38,356 nucleotides of DNA from Longimycelium tulufanense. GTDB lineage: Bacteria; Actinomycetota; Actinomycetes; Mycobacteriales; Pseudonocardiaceae. A program made the position numbers and the translations under genes. Location: positions 1 through 38,356 of the forward strand of contig NZ_BMMK01000044.1 of the NCBI RefSeq assembly GCF_014645795.1, written 5' to 3'. The stretch's first letter is position 1; every line of letters begins with the position of its first letter. Positions 24,086 to 31,321 of this stretch are shown one piece after another. The notes beneath the pieces were generated by a model. That model worked only from the letters and a program-made list of their open reading frames with translations, had not been told where the DNA came from and searched no databases.

Positions 24086-26281
24086 TTACCGCCCTAGATC
24101 GAGGAGATGGATACGGATCTTGTCGCCGGCATCGGTCCTGGCCAGGACCTGGAACCGGCTGCCCGGGGGAAACACGACCTCGTCCTGTTGGTTACTCAAG
24201 AAAGAGATGTCCTTTCCGTGCTGAGAGGTGATCACCAGCTCCACGTTGGTGTCGGGCATGGCTCGGAGTTTGTCGGCGGAGGCGAAACCCGGGTCATGGA
24301 CGATGGTTCCGGGTTGGTAGTGCTCGACGAACCGGATCAGACTCTGGGTGTCGTCGAAATGCAGGCCGCGGAACACGGTGCCCTGATAGTCGGGCACGTG
24401 GTTCAGCCCGGAGGTCAGCACCCGGATCTCGGTGTCCCAGGCCGCCAGCGCTTCGGGGTCGGCCGAGCGCAGGGCATCGTTGAGCGGCCGGTGCAGATCC
24501 CGCTGGTACAGCAGCATTGCGTCCAGCTCGGAGTCGCGTACCCCGCGCAGCCAGGGCATCTCCTCGGTGTGGAGCTGGCGCAGGCTACGGATGGTGTCGC
24601 GGTCGCCGGGGTGCTGGTCCCAGTAGTCGTGCTGGTCCTGGCCCCGGGCCTCGAAGTCCGGGTTGGCGTAGTCCGGTCGTTCTCGCAGGTGCGGGGGTTC
24701 GGGGGTGCCCGGCACCGGAGGGGGAGGGGCTGCTCCGGTGCCGGGCGGGGTGGTGCTCGGGTGCCCGGGGGGCGTGGGCACCGCGTGCACCGGGCCCGGT
24801 GCCGCCGTCGCGGTCGGGCTGGACTGGGGCACCGACGTGTCCGCAGGCCCGAGGGTGTCGAGCTGGCGTTCCACGTCGGCTAGGCCGCCGCCGGCCTGGC
24901 CGATCCCGTCGGCCGCGCGCTGATCCGCGCCCGCCATCCCCGCACCCGGGCCTGGATCCGGTGACGTGGTGGGCTGGCCACCGGCCGGTGTCGCGCTGTC
25001 GGGCGTACCGCCGGGGGTGGGCGGCTCACCGTGTGCGGGAGGAGCACTCGGTGGCGGGTCAGGTGTCCCGGCGCCGGGATCCCCTGGTACTGGCGGGTCG
25101 AGCTGGAACCAGTCACCGCTGCGTCCGGGGTGGCCGTCGCCGCCGGGAGCGACCGGGGTTCGGGGTGGCCCGTCGGGTGTGTGCTCACCGACGCGGCCGG
25201 CGCGCTGGGCGAGGTGTTCGGCGTCGCGGCCGAGTTTGCGGGCTACGGTGCCGGCCGCTCCCCGCACGGTGGAGGCCAGCCCGGCGGTGGCCACGTCGGC
25301 GGCTGCCATTCCGGCGCGGCCGAGACCACCGCCGAGCAGGACCCCGGGCAGTTGCTCCCCGATCCATCCTCCTGGCGACCGGAGGAAGCCGGCGGGGTTC
25401 ACGATGGACTTCAGGGTGTCCAGGGGGTGGGTGGCCGCGTGCATCAGGCCCTGACCCAGCGCGGCGACGTTGCGGATGTACTGCCCGGGGTTGGCCTGGT
25501 TCCACCGGTCCCAGGGGTGCACGGTTCGGGCGAGTTCGACCACGCTCAGCACGGCCTCGCCGGCGCCGGTGACCAGATCCACGGTCTGGGTGACCTGGAA
25601 GCGGCCGGCGTCGACGAGGCCCTTGCCGGCCTGTTCCAGCAGGTTCGGTGTCTCGGGCAGCTCCCGTGCCGCCGCGTCGATCTCGGCGTGGGCCTGTGCG
25701 CCGGCCTCGGCCAGCCGCCGCCGGGCCTGCTCCAGGATCTCCCGCGCCTCGGCACGGGTGGCTTCCCCCGGGTCCTGCCACACCGGCGCCGCCCCCGGCG
25801 GCGTGCCCGGGTGCCCACCGAGGCCGGTGTTGAAGGCCGCCACCTTCGCGTTGAACTCAGTCACCTGTCGGTGCCAGCCCTCGACGTCCCGCTCGTACTC
25901 GGTGCGGGCGGACTCGGTGGCGCGCTGCCCCGCCTCCCACAGCGCGATCGCCTCCCGGGCCTGGACCTGCTGTGCGTGGTGCAGGGCCGCCACGTAGTCC
26001 TCCAGCGCGTGTACCCAGCGCCGACCGGCCCGCGCGGCGACCGTGAACTTCTCCGGCTGGTCGGCCAGCGTCTTCCGGGCGGCCTCGGCCGCCTCTCCCT
26101 GCCAGCCGTCCACCGTGATCTGCCCGAGGGCCTCCGCGGTGGTCGCCACCCCCTTGGTGATTGCGGCCAGCCGGTCGATCGCGCCCTGCAGGCGTTCCGG
26201 GGTACCGATGACCAGCTCCCGCGGATCCGCGGTCTGCCCCAACTCCTTCGGTTCCGGCGGCGGGATCGGAACAGGGAACAT
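24086..26281 (-). CDS. T7SS-type polymorphic toxin with ADP-ribosyltransferase domain
   Basis: 731 residues from ATG 26281. The N-terminal 250 residues are a WXG100/T7SS-signal-like helical domain (ERLQGAIDRLAAITKGVATT, then DGWQGEAAEAARKTL with a W-x-G turn). The middle holds a hydrophobic Gly/Ala stretch near 330-370, then 150 residues of Pro/Gly/Thr linker. The C-terminal 150 residues are an exotoxin-type ADP-ribosyltransferase: R638 in GTVFRGLHF, S668 in DPGFASAD, and QQDEVVFPPGSRF with Q699-x-E701. This R-S-(Q)xE set transfers ADP-ribose from NAD; a Q before the x is known from Rho-modifying C3-like enzymes (Asn target) whereas ExE is typical for Arg. Secretion by a T7SS encoded elsewhere is inferred. 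Confidence 0.85.
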   Translation of the reverse strand: MFPVPIPPPEPKELGQTADPRELVIGTPERLQGAIDRLAAITKGVATTAEALGQITVDGWQGEAAEAARKTLADQPEKFTVAARAGRRWVHALEDYVAALHHAQQVQAREAIALWEAGQRATESARTEYERDVEGWHRQVTEFNAKVAAFNTGLGGHPGTPPGAAPVWQDPGEATRAEAREILEQARRRLAEAGAQAHAEIDAAARELPETPNLLEQAGKGLVDAGRFQVTQTVDLVTGAGEAVLSVVELARTVHPWDRWNQANPGQYIRNVAALGQGLMHAATHPLDTLKSIVNPAGFLRSPGGWIGEQLPGVLLGGGLGRAGMAAADVATAGLASTVRGAAGTVARKLGRDAEHLAQRAGRVGEHTPDGPPRTPVAPGGDGHPGRSGDWFQLDPPVPGDPGAGTPDPPPSAPPAHGEPPTPGGTPDSATPAGGQPTTSPDPGPGAGMAGADQRAADGIGQAGGGLADVERQLDTLGPADTSVPQSSPTATAAPGPVHAVPTPPGHPSTTPPGTGAAPPPPVPGTPEPPHLRERPDYANPDFEARGQDQHDYWDQHPGDRDTIRSLRQLHTEEMPWLRGVRDSELDAMLLYQRDLHRPLNDALRSADPEALAAWDTEIRVLTSGLNHVPDYQGTVFRGLHFDDTQSLIRFVEHYQPGTIVHDPGFASADKLRAMPDTNVELVITSQHGKDISFLSNQQDEVVFPPGSRFQVLARTDAGDKIRIHLLDLGR

Positions 26282-26634
26282 CAGCTGCCCCCCAACGGAT
26301 CGCCCTGGACGGTGTCCAGGATCTTCTGGAATGCCGCGGTGGCGGCGTCCTGGGCCTTCTCGTAGGCGGTGCGGGTGTCGACCAGGCGCTCCACGTGGTC
26401 CTCGGACTCGGTGAGCAGATCCCGCAGGCACCAGTGCATCCGCTCGACCATGTTGTTGTGCGTATCGAGTAGTCCTTGGTGGCCGGCCTCCCAGAACTCG
26501 AACCGCAGCCGCTCCAGCCCGATCGCCGAGCGCTCACTGCCGTGCGGTGCGAGTGCGCCCAGGTTCTCCAACGCCTCGGTGATGCCACGCTCAACCCGGC
26601 CCAGGACCTCCGGATCCACCTGGAACCCCGACAT
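26281..26634 (-). CDS. WXG100-like protein (117 aa)
   Basis: Begins one base after the upstream stop and shares one base with the toxin start. Helical hairpin pattern: QVDPEVLGRVERGITEALEN, a central RFEFWEAGHQGLLD turn where ESX proteins carry WxG, then HNNMVERMHWCLRDLLTESE and a long C-terminal helix. Likely secretion partner or targeting chaperone of the toxin. W-E-A in place of W-x-G makes it a divergent member. Confidence 0.65.
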   Translation of the reverse strand: MSGFQVDPEVLGRVERGITEALENLGALAPHGSERSAIGLERLRFEFWEAGHQGLLDTHNNMVERMHWCLRDLLTESEDHVERLVDTRTAYEKAQDAATAAFQKILDTVQGDPLGGS

Positions 26635-26919
26635 TCACGCCCCCCGCCGTGTGTGGTGTTCCCGCAGCTGCCGCAGCAGCTCCTCGACGTCGTCGGTGCG
26701 CTGCGCACACACGCTGGCCTCCTGCGCCTGCTGCGCGGCCAGGGCCACCAGCCGCTGATCCGTACCCGGCGTCTGCCGCAGGGCGTGCCACAGTCGCCGG
26801 TGGACCCGCGCCACTTCCCGCAGGGCCGCCCGCTGCTGATCCAGCACCGCCAGCCACGCCGTGATGACCGGCCCCAGCTCGCTCGCACCACCCTGGTCAG
26901 TCCGCTGCCGGGACGTCAC
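26635..26919 (-). CDS. Small helical protein (94 aa), T7SS-operon type
   Basis: GTG 26919 overlaps the SseB-like gene stop (GTGA). Two long helices: LGPVITAWLAVLDQQRAALR and VARVHRRLWHALRQ, then LVALAAQQAQEASVCAQRTD and VEELLRQLREHH. Size and heptads fit an ESX-like heterodimer partner for the adjacent WXG100-like protein; no WxG is present. Confidence 0.6.
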   Translation of the reverse strand: MTSRQRTDQGGASELGPVITAWLAVLDQQRAALREVARVHRRLWHALRQTPGTDQRLVALAAQQAQEASVCAQRTDDVEELLRQLREHHTRRGA

Positions 26920-27371
26920 TGGAGGACCTCCCCGGTGCCGGTGAGATCGGTGTCCGTCAGCGCCGCCTCCGGCGCCACGATCCCGGGCAGCCGTGGCAAA
27001 AACAGCACGTGTGGACAACCCAGATCCAGCACCGCACCGGCCACCGCCGGCCCCGCCGCCGCCAGACAGCGGTCCAACACCTCCGCGCCGCGGACCGCCC
27101 ACATCCCGGCCGGCTGCGGCTCCGCGCCGGCCAGCCGCTCCTCCGTCGAGTACACGACCAGCCACTGGACCCCCTCGACGGCGCGCTGTCCGGGCGCCAC
27201 CGCACCGTCGTCGTCACGCAGCAGAGGCAACAACAACGTGGCGTCCCGGAGCGCGGCGAGCATCGCCTCAGCCCGGCGCTCCCGCTCCGCAGGCGCCATC
27301 GCCTCGGTCTGGGCCGCATGCCACCGCCGGGCCGCGGCCACCACCGCCGGATCTTCGATCGCTGTGTTCAC
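26916..27371 (-). CDS. SseB-like protein (151 aa)
   Basis: GTG 27371 overlaps the transporter stop by four bases. After a helical N-terminus, DATLLLPLLRDDDGAVAPGQ, GVQWLVVYSTEERLAGAEPQ, GAEVLDRCLAAAGPAVAGAVLD and HVLFLPRLPGIV follow the layout of the SseB N-terminal domain found in actinobacterial T7SS neighbourhoods. The family call is by pattern; the function of these proteins is unknown. Confidence 0.55.
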   Translation of the reverse strand: MNTAIEDPAVVAAARRWHAAQTEAMAPAERERRAEAMLAALRDATLLLPLLRDDDGAVAPGQRAVEGVQWLVVYSTEERLAGAEPQPAGMWAVRGAEVLDRCLAAAGPAVAGAVLDLGCPHVLFLPRLPGIVAPEAALTDTDLTGTGEVLQ

Positions 27372-28291
27372 CGCGTCGCTCCCCTCACGCTCGTCACCCC
27401 ATGCGCGGCTCCCGCCACGTCCTGTGTGGAGGCGCGGCCACGCTGCGCCCGCTGCCCAGCCACCACCGCCCCCGCGATCACGGCCATGCCCACCCACTGC
27501 AGACCGGACAGCCGCTCCCCCGCGGCCCAGCCCAACAGGGCCGCGACCAGCGGCGCCGTCAACGCCAGCACCGACACCCCCGCCGCCGACGGCAACTTGT
27601 GCAAGCCGGTGAACAGCAACGAAAACGCCAGCGCCGTGGCGCCCAGGCTCACCCACGCCACCGCCAGCACCCCCGCGGCATCCAGGCCCGGCGGTGTCCC
27701 CTCGACGAGGAAGGCGGCGAGCACCAGCAGCGCGGCGCCGCCGAAGAGTTGCCACCCCGTCGCCGTCACCGGCCCCACGTGTGGTGGCAATCCCCACTTC
27801 TTGGTCAGGGTGAAGCCCGTCGCCGCCGAGAACGCCGCACCCGCCGCCGCTACGAGACCGATCCAGTCCAGGCCCGTGGTCGCGCCTTCCACCAGCAACG
27901 CGACACCCATCACACCCAGTGCCGCAGCCGCCACCTGGAACAGCCGGACCCGCTCACCGAGCAGCGCGACCGCCAGCACCGGCACCAGCATCGACTGGCA
28001 GGCGATCACGATCGCCACAATCCCGCCCGGAAGACGGTGCGCTGCCACCGCCTGCAGCACAAAGAACGCCGCAAAGTTCAGTCCACCCAGGATCAGTGAC
28101 CGCCGCCACCACGGCCCGGCCGGCAGTACCGGCCGCCACACCAACAGAGCGACCGCGGCCGGCACCACCCGATACACCGACGTCCACACAGGACTCGCCG
28201 GCAAGTGGTGCGTAGCGGTGTAGAAGGTGCCAAACAGGGCAGGACCCGCCGCGGAACAGGCGACCCACGGCCACACCCGATCCCGCGTCAT
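27368..28291 (-). CDS. EamA/DMT-superfamily transporter
   Basis: 307 residues with ten membrane helices in two EamA halves: the first from VACSAAGPALFGTFYTATHH to LGVMGVALLVEGATTG, the second from WIGLVAAAGAAFSAATGFTL to VGMAVIAGAVVAGQ. It keeps the conserved VYRVVPAAVALL and LGERVRLFQ / WAAGERLSGLQ motifs before the fifth helix of each half. It exports small metabolites of unknown identity. Coupled on both sides by ATGA/GTGA overlaps to unknown small genes. Confidence 0.88.
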   Translation of the reverse strand: MTRDRVWPWVACSAAGPALFGTFYTATHHLPASPVWTSVYRVVPAAVALLVWRPVLPAGPWWRRSLILGGLNFAAFFVLQAVAAHRLPGGIVAIVIACQSMLVPVLAVALLGERVRLFQVAAAALGVMGVALLVEGATTGLDWIGLVAAAGAAFSAATGFTLTKKWGLPPHVGPVTATGWQLFGGAALLVLAAFLVEGTPPGLDAAGVLAVAWVSLGATALAFSLLFTGLHKLPSAAGVSVLALTAPLVAALLGWAAGERLSGLQWVGMAVIAGAVVAGQRAQRGRASTQDVAGAAHGVTSVRGATR

Positions 28292-28464
28292 CTCCCCGCC
28301 TCCCCGCCCCGACCCGGAGCCGGCGCAGCAGAGGGATGCGGTGGCCACCAGGGCGGCACGCGGTGCAGGTGCGCGCTGGTGGCCACCGCCGCCATCAGCC
28401 GTTGCCAGCAGGCCACGGTGCCGCAGGGCGCGTCCGCGAGCGCGTCGCTGTCCCCGGCGGTCAC
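28288..28464 (-). CDS. Overlooked 58-residue protein between coupled genes
   Basis: GTG 28464 overlaps the stop of the upstream gene (GTGA), and its stop overlaps the transporter start (ATGA), so the frame exactly fills the gap with the same coupling used throughout the operon. Residues 1-35 carry DAPCGTVACWQRLMAAVATS with two cysteines; the tail is Trp/Pro/Gly-rich (HRVPPWWPPHP). No family recognised. Confidence 0.6.
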   Translation of the reverse strand: MTAGDSDALADAPCGTVACWQRLMAAVATSAHLHRVPPWWPPHPSAAPAPGRGGEAGR

Positions 28465-28790
28465 CACGTCGACCCCGCATCCGAGCCGGGCTCAGTCCAG
28501 GTGCGCGCCCGACGCAGGCGCTCCTGCTCCTCGTCAGCCACCTGATCGAGCAGGTGCCGTGCCCGATCCACCTGAGACACCGCGATGATCAGCCGAGTCA
28601 CCATCTGGTCGTGGAGCACAGAGATGGCTGCGGAGATCCCCTCGGGCCCACCCTCCGGCGGGCCCTGCCGCAGCGTCTCCGCGATCTCCTCCAGACGCTG
28701 CTGCGCGCGATCCAGACGAGCGTGAGTCTGCCGCCGCGCACGCTCCACATCCGCCCATCCCCGGTACGGCAACTCCGGCCGCGCACTCAC
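28461..28790 (-). CDS. Coiled-coil protein (109 aa)
   Basis: GTG 28790 sits in a GTGA overlap with the upstream gene. Two helices: DVERARRQTHARLDRAQQRL-EEIAETL and ISVLHDQMVTRLIIAVSQVD-RARHLLDQVADEEQERLRRA around a Gly/Pro loop, the hairpin shape of small ESX-like proteins. No WxG motif. Function unknown. Confidence 0.6.
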   Translation of the reverse strand: MSARPELPYRGWADVERARRQTHARLDRAQQRLEEIAETLRQGPPEGGPEGISAAISVLHDQMVTRLIIAVSQVDRARHLLDQVADEEQERLRRARTWTEPGSDAGSTW

Positions 28791-29206
28791 GCCGACACCT
28801 CCGACCCATCGGCATCGGCCGACACCGGAGCGACCATCGGCTCGACCACCGGAAGCCGAACGCCCTGCGGGCTCAGCAGCGTGATCCCCACCCCCGGGCC
28901 AAACTGCTCGTGGACCCGGTCGCGCAGCTGCTGTCCCGAGCACCACGAGCGCTCCGGCAGCTCCCCGTACTCCGCGATCTGCTGCTCGTGCAGATAGGCA
29001 TCCACCCACTGCCGGCCGCCGCGCTCGACCACCAGCGGGGTGTACCCGTGGTCCGGATCCGTCTTGAAGTACACCCGCTCGACCCGCAAGAACAGGCGCA
29101 CCAACTGGCGGTGCAGCCCTTCTGCCTCCTGCCGGGCGGCCTCCTCTACCTCGGCCGTCGCCGTCGAACGCCGCTGTGCGGCATCCACCGGCTCCAAAAT
29201 CCCCAT
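28787..29206 (-). CDS. Hypothetical protein (139 aa)
   Basis: ATG 29206. Helical first third (VEEAARQEAEGLHRQLVRLF), then a mixed domain with VYFKTDPDHGYTPLVVERGG, DAYLHEQQIAEYGE and VGITLLSPQGVRLPV. The closing segment is reminiscent of SseB-type C-terminal strands, too weak for an assignment. Its stop couples it to the coiled-coil gene. Confidence 0.55.
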   Translation of the reverse strand: MGILEPVDAAQRRSTATAEVEEAARQEAEGLHRQLVRLFLRVERVYFKTDPDHGYTPLVVERGGRQWVDAYLHEQQIAEYGELPERSWCSGQQLRDRVHEQFGPGVGITLLSPQGVRLPVVEPMVAPVSADADGSEVSA

Positions 29207-29284
29207 GACTTCCCCCTCACGTCGTGACGCCGTGCGCCGCTTCGCAGGCCCGCCCGCTCACGCCAGTCCCCACTCACCGCCCGC

Positions 29285-29611
29285 TCATGCCGCCCACCGC
29301 ACCGGCGCCGGCTGCGCAGCACGCCGTGGCTTTCGGCCGCGGTGCAGGATGGTCTGGTGCGGCCATCCCGGGTCGAGGACGATCCCGACCGTGGGTGGGA
29401 TCCGGCGCAGCAGCACCGCGCCGGTCATCGCGGCCACCCGGTGCGTGCCGTGCACCAGGCGGGCCGTGCTGTAGGCGATGACCCAGCGACGCCGGCGGGC
29501 GGTGTAGATCAACGGACGTTGATCGGTGCTGACGATGACCAGCACCGCGCGGCGGCGAAACTGCTCCACTGTTCTGGACCGTCTGGACCGGGCGAATGCT
29601 GCCGCGGCCAT
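29285..29611 (-). CDS. Basic hypothetical protein, first gene of the T7SS-like operon
   Basis: 108 residues, Arg-rich, with RAVLVIVSTDQRPLIYTARR, RRWVIAYSTARLVHGTHRVA and TVGIVLDPGWPHQTIL: a small beta-rich domain. ATG 29611 has no strong ribosome site. The gap of 78 bases to the next gene is the widest in the run. It may be the promoter-proximal gene, with hairpins directly upstream. Confidence 0.5.
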   Translation of the reverse strand: MAAAAFARSRRSRTVEQFRRRAVLVIVSTDQRPLIYTARRRRWVIAYSTARLVHGTHRVAAMTGAVLLRRIPPTVGIVLDPGWPHQTILHRGRKPRRAAQPAPVRWAA

Positions 29612-29618
29612 GTGCGTC

Positions 29619-29690
29619 CTCCCCTCCCCTGAGGGGGTGGGGAGCAGTCCGGCCGAACCCCCTGTGAGCCCGTTGCGCCGGCCGGACTGC
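29619..29690. repeat. Two adjacent hairpins upstream of the - strand operon
   Basis: CTCCCCTCCCC (29619-29629) pairs with 29634-29644 (one T-T mismatch). Next to it GCAGTCCGGCC (29644-29654) pairs exactly with GGCCGGACTGC (29680-29690) around a 25-base loop. They form the operon-side half of the 362-base gap 29612-29973; attenuator, terminator or operator are all possible. Confidence 0.5.
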
Positions 29691-29706
29691 CCCCGTTATC
29701 CCCGTT

Positions 29707-29873
29707 CACACACCGTGTGTGTGGATTTACCCCGATGGCCAAGCGTCCACTACAGATGCCTCTAAAAGTGATCTCTAGTGGATGCTGTGGTGGCGTGAGG
29801 GTAGAACTTCACTGTGCAACCGATCAACTACCCAGTCCACTGCAAGTTCCGCGTGTCGGGATCTGTAGTGGAC
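29707..29873. promoter_or_regulatory. Operator cluster upstream of the double-HTH gene
   Basis: Four related elements: GTCCACTACAGAT (29745-29757), ATCTCTAGTGGAT (29771-29783), AGTCCACTGC (29834-29843) and ATCTGTAGTGGAC (29861-29873). The first and last are exact 13-bp inverted copies; the core is TAGTGGA. A 7-1-7 palindrome CACACAC-C-GTGTGTG lies at 29707-29721. The layout fits autoregulation by the regulator encoded at 29974. Confidence 0.6.
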
Positions 29874-29973
29874 TTGCGGGGTGGTTCACCGACAGACCCG
29901 CTACCCCCATCCCCGGTCGGCACGCGACACTAGGGCGGATGGGGGAACCCACCCGCGGGGCAAGGAGGAGCCG

Positions 29974-30678
29974 GTGCCGGTCAGCGACAAAGGAGGGCCG
30001 CCGGAGGCCACGGACCTGAACGTCGCGGCGATCCTGGACGAGCTGTGCCGCACCCCGCCCGGCCGCAAGGACCCCTGGACCAACGGCGAGGTCGCCCGCG
30101 CCTGTCAGGCCCAGGGACAGGAGATCGCCGACACCTATGTCCAGGCTCTGCGCACCGGGGAGCGGGACAACCCGACGGTCGCCCACCTGCAGGCCCTGGC
30201 CGCAGCCCTGGACGTGCATCCGGCCGCCCTAGTCGGAGGGACGCGCCGGCGGGTGCGGGACGGCGAACGTGCGGGCTGGCGACCCGAGGCCGTCCGCCAC
30301 CTCACCGATACCGTGTATCCCCTCACCCGTGGGCCCTGGACTGCGGACGAGATTGCCCAGGCCATCACGGATCGAGGTCGGTGGGGGCGGATTTCGACCA
30401 AGTACGTGCGCACGCTGATCAAGGGGCATCCCAACCCGTTTCTGAAGACGGTCCTGGGGCTGTCGGATCATTTTGGTGTTCCACCGGCGTACTTCTTTGA
30501 TGACGAGTTTGCCCGGACGGTGGATGAGGAAGCCGCCGCGTTCAAGGAGTTCCTGCGGTCTGGTGTCGTGGCCATGGTGACCCGGGCGGAGCAACAGTCC
30601 GCCCGCCGGGGGGCGCCTCGCCGCGCCGCGCTCCGGGCGATCCGCCACGCGCTCGGCCAAACAGGTGACAGGACGTAG
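29974..30678 (+). CDS. Regulator with two HTH-like domains
   Basis: 234 residues; GTG 29974 follows a consensus AAGGAGGAG. Two XRE-like helical regions: about 15-85 (NGEVARACQAQGQEIADTYV ... RDNPTVAHLQALAAALDV) and 100-170 (WTADEIAQAITDRGRWGRIS ... PFLKTVLGLSDHFGVPPAYF). The C-terminal 60 residues are helical and end in a basic stretch. It begins a three-gene + strand cassette; similar XRE genes precede ImmA-like and MAB_1171c-family genes in other actinomycetes. Confidence 0.82.
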   Translation: MPVSDKGGPPEATDLNVAAILDELCRTPPGRKDPWTNGEVARACQAQGQEIADTYVQALRTGERDNPTVAHLQALAAALDVHPAALVGGTRRRVRDGERAGWRPEAVRHLTDTVYPLTRGPWTADEIAQAITDRGRWGRISTKYVRTLIKGHPNPFLKTVLGLSDHFGVPPAYFFDDEFARTVDEEAAAFKEFLRSGVVAMVTRAEQQSARRGAPRRAALRAIRHALGQTGDRT

Positions 30679-30766
30679 TTTTTGACCCTAAAGGGTCACC
30701 CCCATCCGGACGATGCTTGGTGAGGCGTGGTCCGATGGTCCGATGATGAGGGGAGGGGATTCGTCG

Positions 30767-31321
30767 GTGAGCAGACGCCAACAGCGCAAGTTGATCGCTC
30801 AGGCCACCCGTGATCTTGAGGATCTCCTGACTCCTGGCAGCACCTATCGCGATGTGTGTGAGGCCGTGCGCACGCTGATGGAACGCTATATGCAGCGCCC
30901 GGTCCTGGTGGACTACGCCACCCTGCAGGACATCACGGGCGTGACCGCCTTATTGGCGGATGGCCGGTGTGTGGTGGTGGTAGCCGCTTTTGACCGGTGG
31001 TCCCAGCGGTTACTGGTGCTGCTGCACGAGTTCGCGCACTACCTGCTAGGGCACATGCCGGCTGCGGTGGATCCCCAGGACACTCCACACCAGATTGCGC
31101 CGCACCTGTCGCCGCGGCTGGTCCAGATTCTTGCCTCGCGCAGTGCGTGTGTGGAAGAAAGCGACGAGCATGCGGCCGAACAGCTCGCTGACGAGTTGTT
31201 TGAGCGCACCGAGCGGCGACTCGAGCAGGAACCTGAAGACGAGCCGCCGGTGTCTGACAGCTTGGCCCGTGTGGCCGAGAGCCTGCGGGCTGGCCTCAAT
31301 TCTCGAGGTCCGCGCCGGTGA
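30767..31321 (+). CDS. ImmA/IrrE-like HEXXH protein
   Basis: 184 residues; GTG 30767 is chosen for the GGGGAGGGG ribosome site 8 bases upstream. The zinc motif HEFAH (87-91) follows a strand of hydrophobics, and a candidate third ligand lies in EESDEHAAEQLADELF. ImmA/IrrE proteases cleave partner HTH repressors on a signal, so the preceding regulator is the natural target; that is inference. Two rare TTA codons (30950, 31010) would make translation bldA-dependent in a Streptomyces-like host. Confidence 0.8.
   Translation: MSRRQQRKLIAQATRDLEDLLTPGSTYRDVCEAVRTLMERYMQRPVLVDYATLQDITGVTALLADGRCVVVVAAFDRWSQRLLVLLHEFAHYLLGHMPAAVDPQDTPHQIAPHLSPRLVQILASRSACVEESDEHAAEQLADELFERTERRLEQEPEDEPPVSDSLARVAESLRAGLNSRGPRR

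Noticed and set aside
22658-29611. A complete type VII secretion system
   Set aside because: No EccB, EccC, EccD, EccE or MycP-like gene is present; only effector and ESX-like partners.
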